Shown here: in pieces, positions 8,979-10,165 of the stretch
Position numbering within the stretch: position 1 is the stretch's first letter
Layout: the number at the start of each line of letters is the position of its first letter
NCBI GenBank assembly: GCA_012295275.1
Contig: CM022667.1
Location: forward strand, 18,883,245-18,893,409
Reading direction: 5' to 3'
Source: Chrysomallon squamiferum
Taxonomy: Eukaryota; Mollusca; Gastropoda; Neomphalida; Peltospiridae
Length of the DNA: 10,165 nt
Program-made: the position numbers and the translations under genes
Notes under the pieces: generated by a model
The model's input: the letters and a program-made list of their open reading frames with translations, nothing else
The model's database searches: none
What the model was told of the DNA's origin: nothing

Positions 8979-9092
8979 CACTGTTGTTGTTTTTGCTGCT
9001 GCTGCTGCTGCAGCTGCTATTGTTGTAATTATTATTACAAAACAAAGAATACTTACAAGGAATAACACACATCTGACGCTGAAGTTCGCCAT
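7877..9092 (-). CDS. Secreted Asn-Gly repeat, acidic eight-cysteine protein, 3 exons, 121 aa
   Basis: I do not recognise a named family. Exons 9092-9057, 8601-8409 and 8013-7877 join in phase (366 bases). Residues 1-25 are a signal peptide split by a phase-0 intron (MANFSVRCVLFL, then MLVVTVTMVLSQA), with a good cleavage site at SQA. The mature chain starts directly with 16 Asn-Gly dipeptides (26-57), then Ile-Glu, then an NG/NP stretch ending NDDG (77). Residues 78-121 hold eight cysteines (79, 83, 89, 95, 101, 108, 112, 116), spaced 3-5-5-5-6-3-3, and about 13 Asp with 3 Glu. Two adjacent blocks, GVDTDCDDRDEC and HVDEDCDDDSDDC, look like an internal duplication. The ATG context is strong (A at -3, G at +4), and a TATA run and a nearby AATAAA frame the gene. 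Extracellular calcium binding or a matrix role is inferred. NG repeats also occur in molluscan nacrein-type shell proteins, but no carbonic anhydrase domain is present here. Confidence 0.82.
8130..8216. repeat. (ATT)n(ATC)n microsatellite in NG-gene intron 2
   Basis: About 22 ATT-type units with one TTG interruption, then CATCAT-type units. It is the same ATT/ATC pairing seen at 6160-6240, here on the opposite strand relative to the gene. Confidence 0.93.
8409..8601 (-). CDS. NG-repeat gene exon 2: rest of signal peptide and Asn-Gly repeat
   Basis: Acceptor ATTATTACAG|ATG (8602/8601), donor GATG|GTAAAT (8409/8408), 64 codons plus one base. The 16 hexanucleotide units at 8562-8467 occur in five forms, all AAY GGN, so every difference is synonymous. 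The exon continues past the pure array with IE, three NG, NP, NG, NP, NG, NDD. Confidence 0.87.
8604..8690. repeat. ATA/AGA triplet tract at the start of NG-gene exon 2
   Basis: ATAATAATA directly beside the exon 2 acceptor, then AGA units and a run of about nine ATA units near 8650-8678. It lies in intron 1. Confidence 0.8.
8813..9026. repeat. Six-part triplet microsatellite cluster in NG-gene intron 1
   Basis: On the plus strand, in order: CCT (8813-8835), ATC (about 8838-8863), ATA (to 8885), TTC (8897-8940, near 15 units), ATT (8941-8979, 13 units), then TTG/TGC (about 8982-9026). On the gene's sense strand the TTC block is an intron-1 GAA repeat. Confidence 0.93.
9057..9092 (-). CDS. 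NG-repeat gene exon 1: first half of the signal peptide
   Basis: Twelve codons, MANFSVRCVLFL, then donor CTT|GTAAGT (9057/9056), a near-perfect consensus. The upstream sequence is open in the same frame to 9203, but that extension is tyrosine- and charge-rich and would bury the signal peptide. The ATG at 9092, with its good context, is preferred. Confidence 0.82.
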
Positions 9093-9148
9093 GATTTCAA
9101 AAGTAGCTTGAACAAATGAAGTGATGCTGAATTGTCTTGTTATCTCTC

Positions 9149-9162
9149 TATATATATATATA
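9149..9162 (-). promoter_or_regulatory. TATA box of the NG-repeat gene
   Basis: A 14-base TA run on the minus strand lies 57-70 bases upstream of the ATG at 9092. Transcription starting about 30 bases downstream, near an initiator-like TCAGCA around 9125, would give a 5' UTR of roughly 35 bases. It could be a chance TA microsatellite, but the position fits. Confidence 0.5.
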
Positions 9163-9182
9163 CACCACTGTCTGTCTTTCTC

Positions 9183-9199
9183 ACTCTGCCTCGCAGAGT
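9183..9199. other. Short perfect inverted repeat upstream of the NG gene
   Basis: ACTCTGC and GCAGAGT are separated by CTC, about 20 bases upstream of the TATA run. The position would suit a dimeric factor site, but a 7-base palindrome can arise by chance. Confidence 0.25.
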
Positions 9200-9544
9200 T
9201 CACGCATTAACATCAATCATAGCTTCAGAAACTTATCTGTCTAATAAATAAGTATTACTTAACTTGTACCGCTACTGATCTACTAGCTCTCATTTCCTTT
9301 GATGTACCGCTTCAATTAAATCTTCAGAACTAGATCTCACAAAATTAACATATTTTCTAAAAGATTAATTATAAGATTATAGTTTTATTTAACTTTCTTT
9401 TATAATATTTTGGTATTTTTTATAAATCATCATTTACGAATGATACATATGTGGTTTGAATTGAGTGAAATAAATTGTTAAACAACAATAATAATGTTCA
9501 TGTCATATTCTTCTGAAATAAATATTAATTAAATATAATATTAA

Positions 9545-9874
9545 TGTAAAATATACATTTGTGTGTAGCGAATAAAGATAAATTAGTGCTATATTCATGA
9601 CACATTGCTGTATAGTTATTAATTAAATGTTAGTGTATACTGCTTTACACAGTACACGTTTGTGCGTAATGATTAAATAAATATTAGTGTATACTGTTGT
9701 ATTCAGTGCACGTTTCTGTTTAGTGATTAATTAAGTAAATATTAATGTAAACTACTATATTCAGTACACGTTTGTGTGCAGTGATTAAATAAATAGTAGT
9801 GTGTACTGCTAGTGTGTAGTGTTAGTTGTTTTTAAATAAATATTAGTATTCAGTACACGTTTGGATGTAGCGGC
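9545..9874. repeat. Degenerate 54-58 base tandem repeat upstream of the NG gene
   Basis: Units of the form gtgattaaataaatatta, gtgtatactg, ttcagtacacgtttgtgtg recur, with the cgtt core at 9657, 9711, 9769 and 9858. A weaker copy starts near 9545. The last unit is stretched by about 30 bases. It is AT-rich and non-coding. Confidence 0.75.
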
Positions 9875-10165
9875 ATAGGCGTATGCTTAAGGCGGGGACG
9901 GAATGGTTGACTTGCCCCTAAAAAGAAAAAAGTACCAGACTTCCTCACTGTTTGTCAGAAATCTGCCTGCCTGAATCTTGTGCCAAGGGCTAAATAAATG
10001 ATTAACATAAAATTTCAAAAACCTTTCCAAACAAATAAATATAACTTAAATTTAAATTAATACAAAACAAAAATTTCAAAAAATAAAAATAGAAAAGGTT
10101 ATCACAAGCACTTTCAATATGAACTTCAGAAAACTAATGTTGGTTATAATGGGACGCAGCTAAGC
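9875..10165. other. Unassigned end segment
   Basis: A short G-rich stretch at 9868-9910 (gcggcataggcgtatgc, aaggcggggacgg) stands out from the AT-rich surroundings and may be a fragment of a dispersed element. After about 9990 the sequence is A-rich. I could not identify a gene or a repeat family. Confidence 0.4.

Noticed and set aside
8787-9203. Long minus-strand open frame of about 138 codons upstream of and through the NG-gene start
   Set aside because: Beyond MANFSVRCVLFL it reads straight through the GTAAGT donor into triplet repeats (poly-Ile, Arg, Met), so the length is a repeat artefact. Only the first exon is real.

Overview
The window looks like nuclear DNA of an invertebrate animal, most likely a lophotrochozoan and plausibly a mollusc. 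The evidence is split genes with GT-AG introns of roughly 280 to 770 bases, strong AT bias, dense di- and trinucleotide microsatellites, a decayed Tc1-like transposon, and a secreted PAN plus C-type-lectin protein, an arrangement common in molluscs. The phylum is inferred; no species is assigned.

Layout. 1-3200 holds no gene I can support: AT-rich intergenic DNA, two adjacent local tandem duplications (663-1246 and 1291-1978, the latter with a long GA array in each copy) and a poly(A) tract at 2675. 3328-4117 (+) is a dead Tc1/mariner-type transposase. 4619-4964 is a minisatellite that merges into the end of the lectin gene. 4943-6987 (-) is a complete four-exon gene for a 238-residue secreted PAN-CTLD protein. 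6988-7876 is intergenic with a TG/TATG-rich tract. 7877-9092 (-) is a complete three-exon gene for a 121-residue secreted protein: signal peptide, 16 uninterrupted Asn-Gly dipeptides, and a very acidic eight-cysteine tail. It has a TATA box and a poly(A) signal close by. 9200-10165 is AT-rich and contains a degenerate 54-58 base tandem repeat.

The two genes lie head to tail on the minus strand. Both start with a short signal-peptide exon followed by a first intron packed with triplet repeats. The exon phases fit exactly in both models (62+248+186+221 = 717 bases; 36+193+137 = 366 bases), which is the main support for them. Both products should be secreted, so an extracellular role (innate recognition, mucus or biomineral matrix) is possible, but nothing shows that they act together.

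The best candidate for something undescribed is the NG-repeat/Asp-Cys protein. It is invisible to simple ORF calling because its last exon reads in a frame with no ATG of its own. The second is the minisatellite in the lectin 3' flank, whose unit matches the last codons and stop of the lectin.
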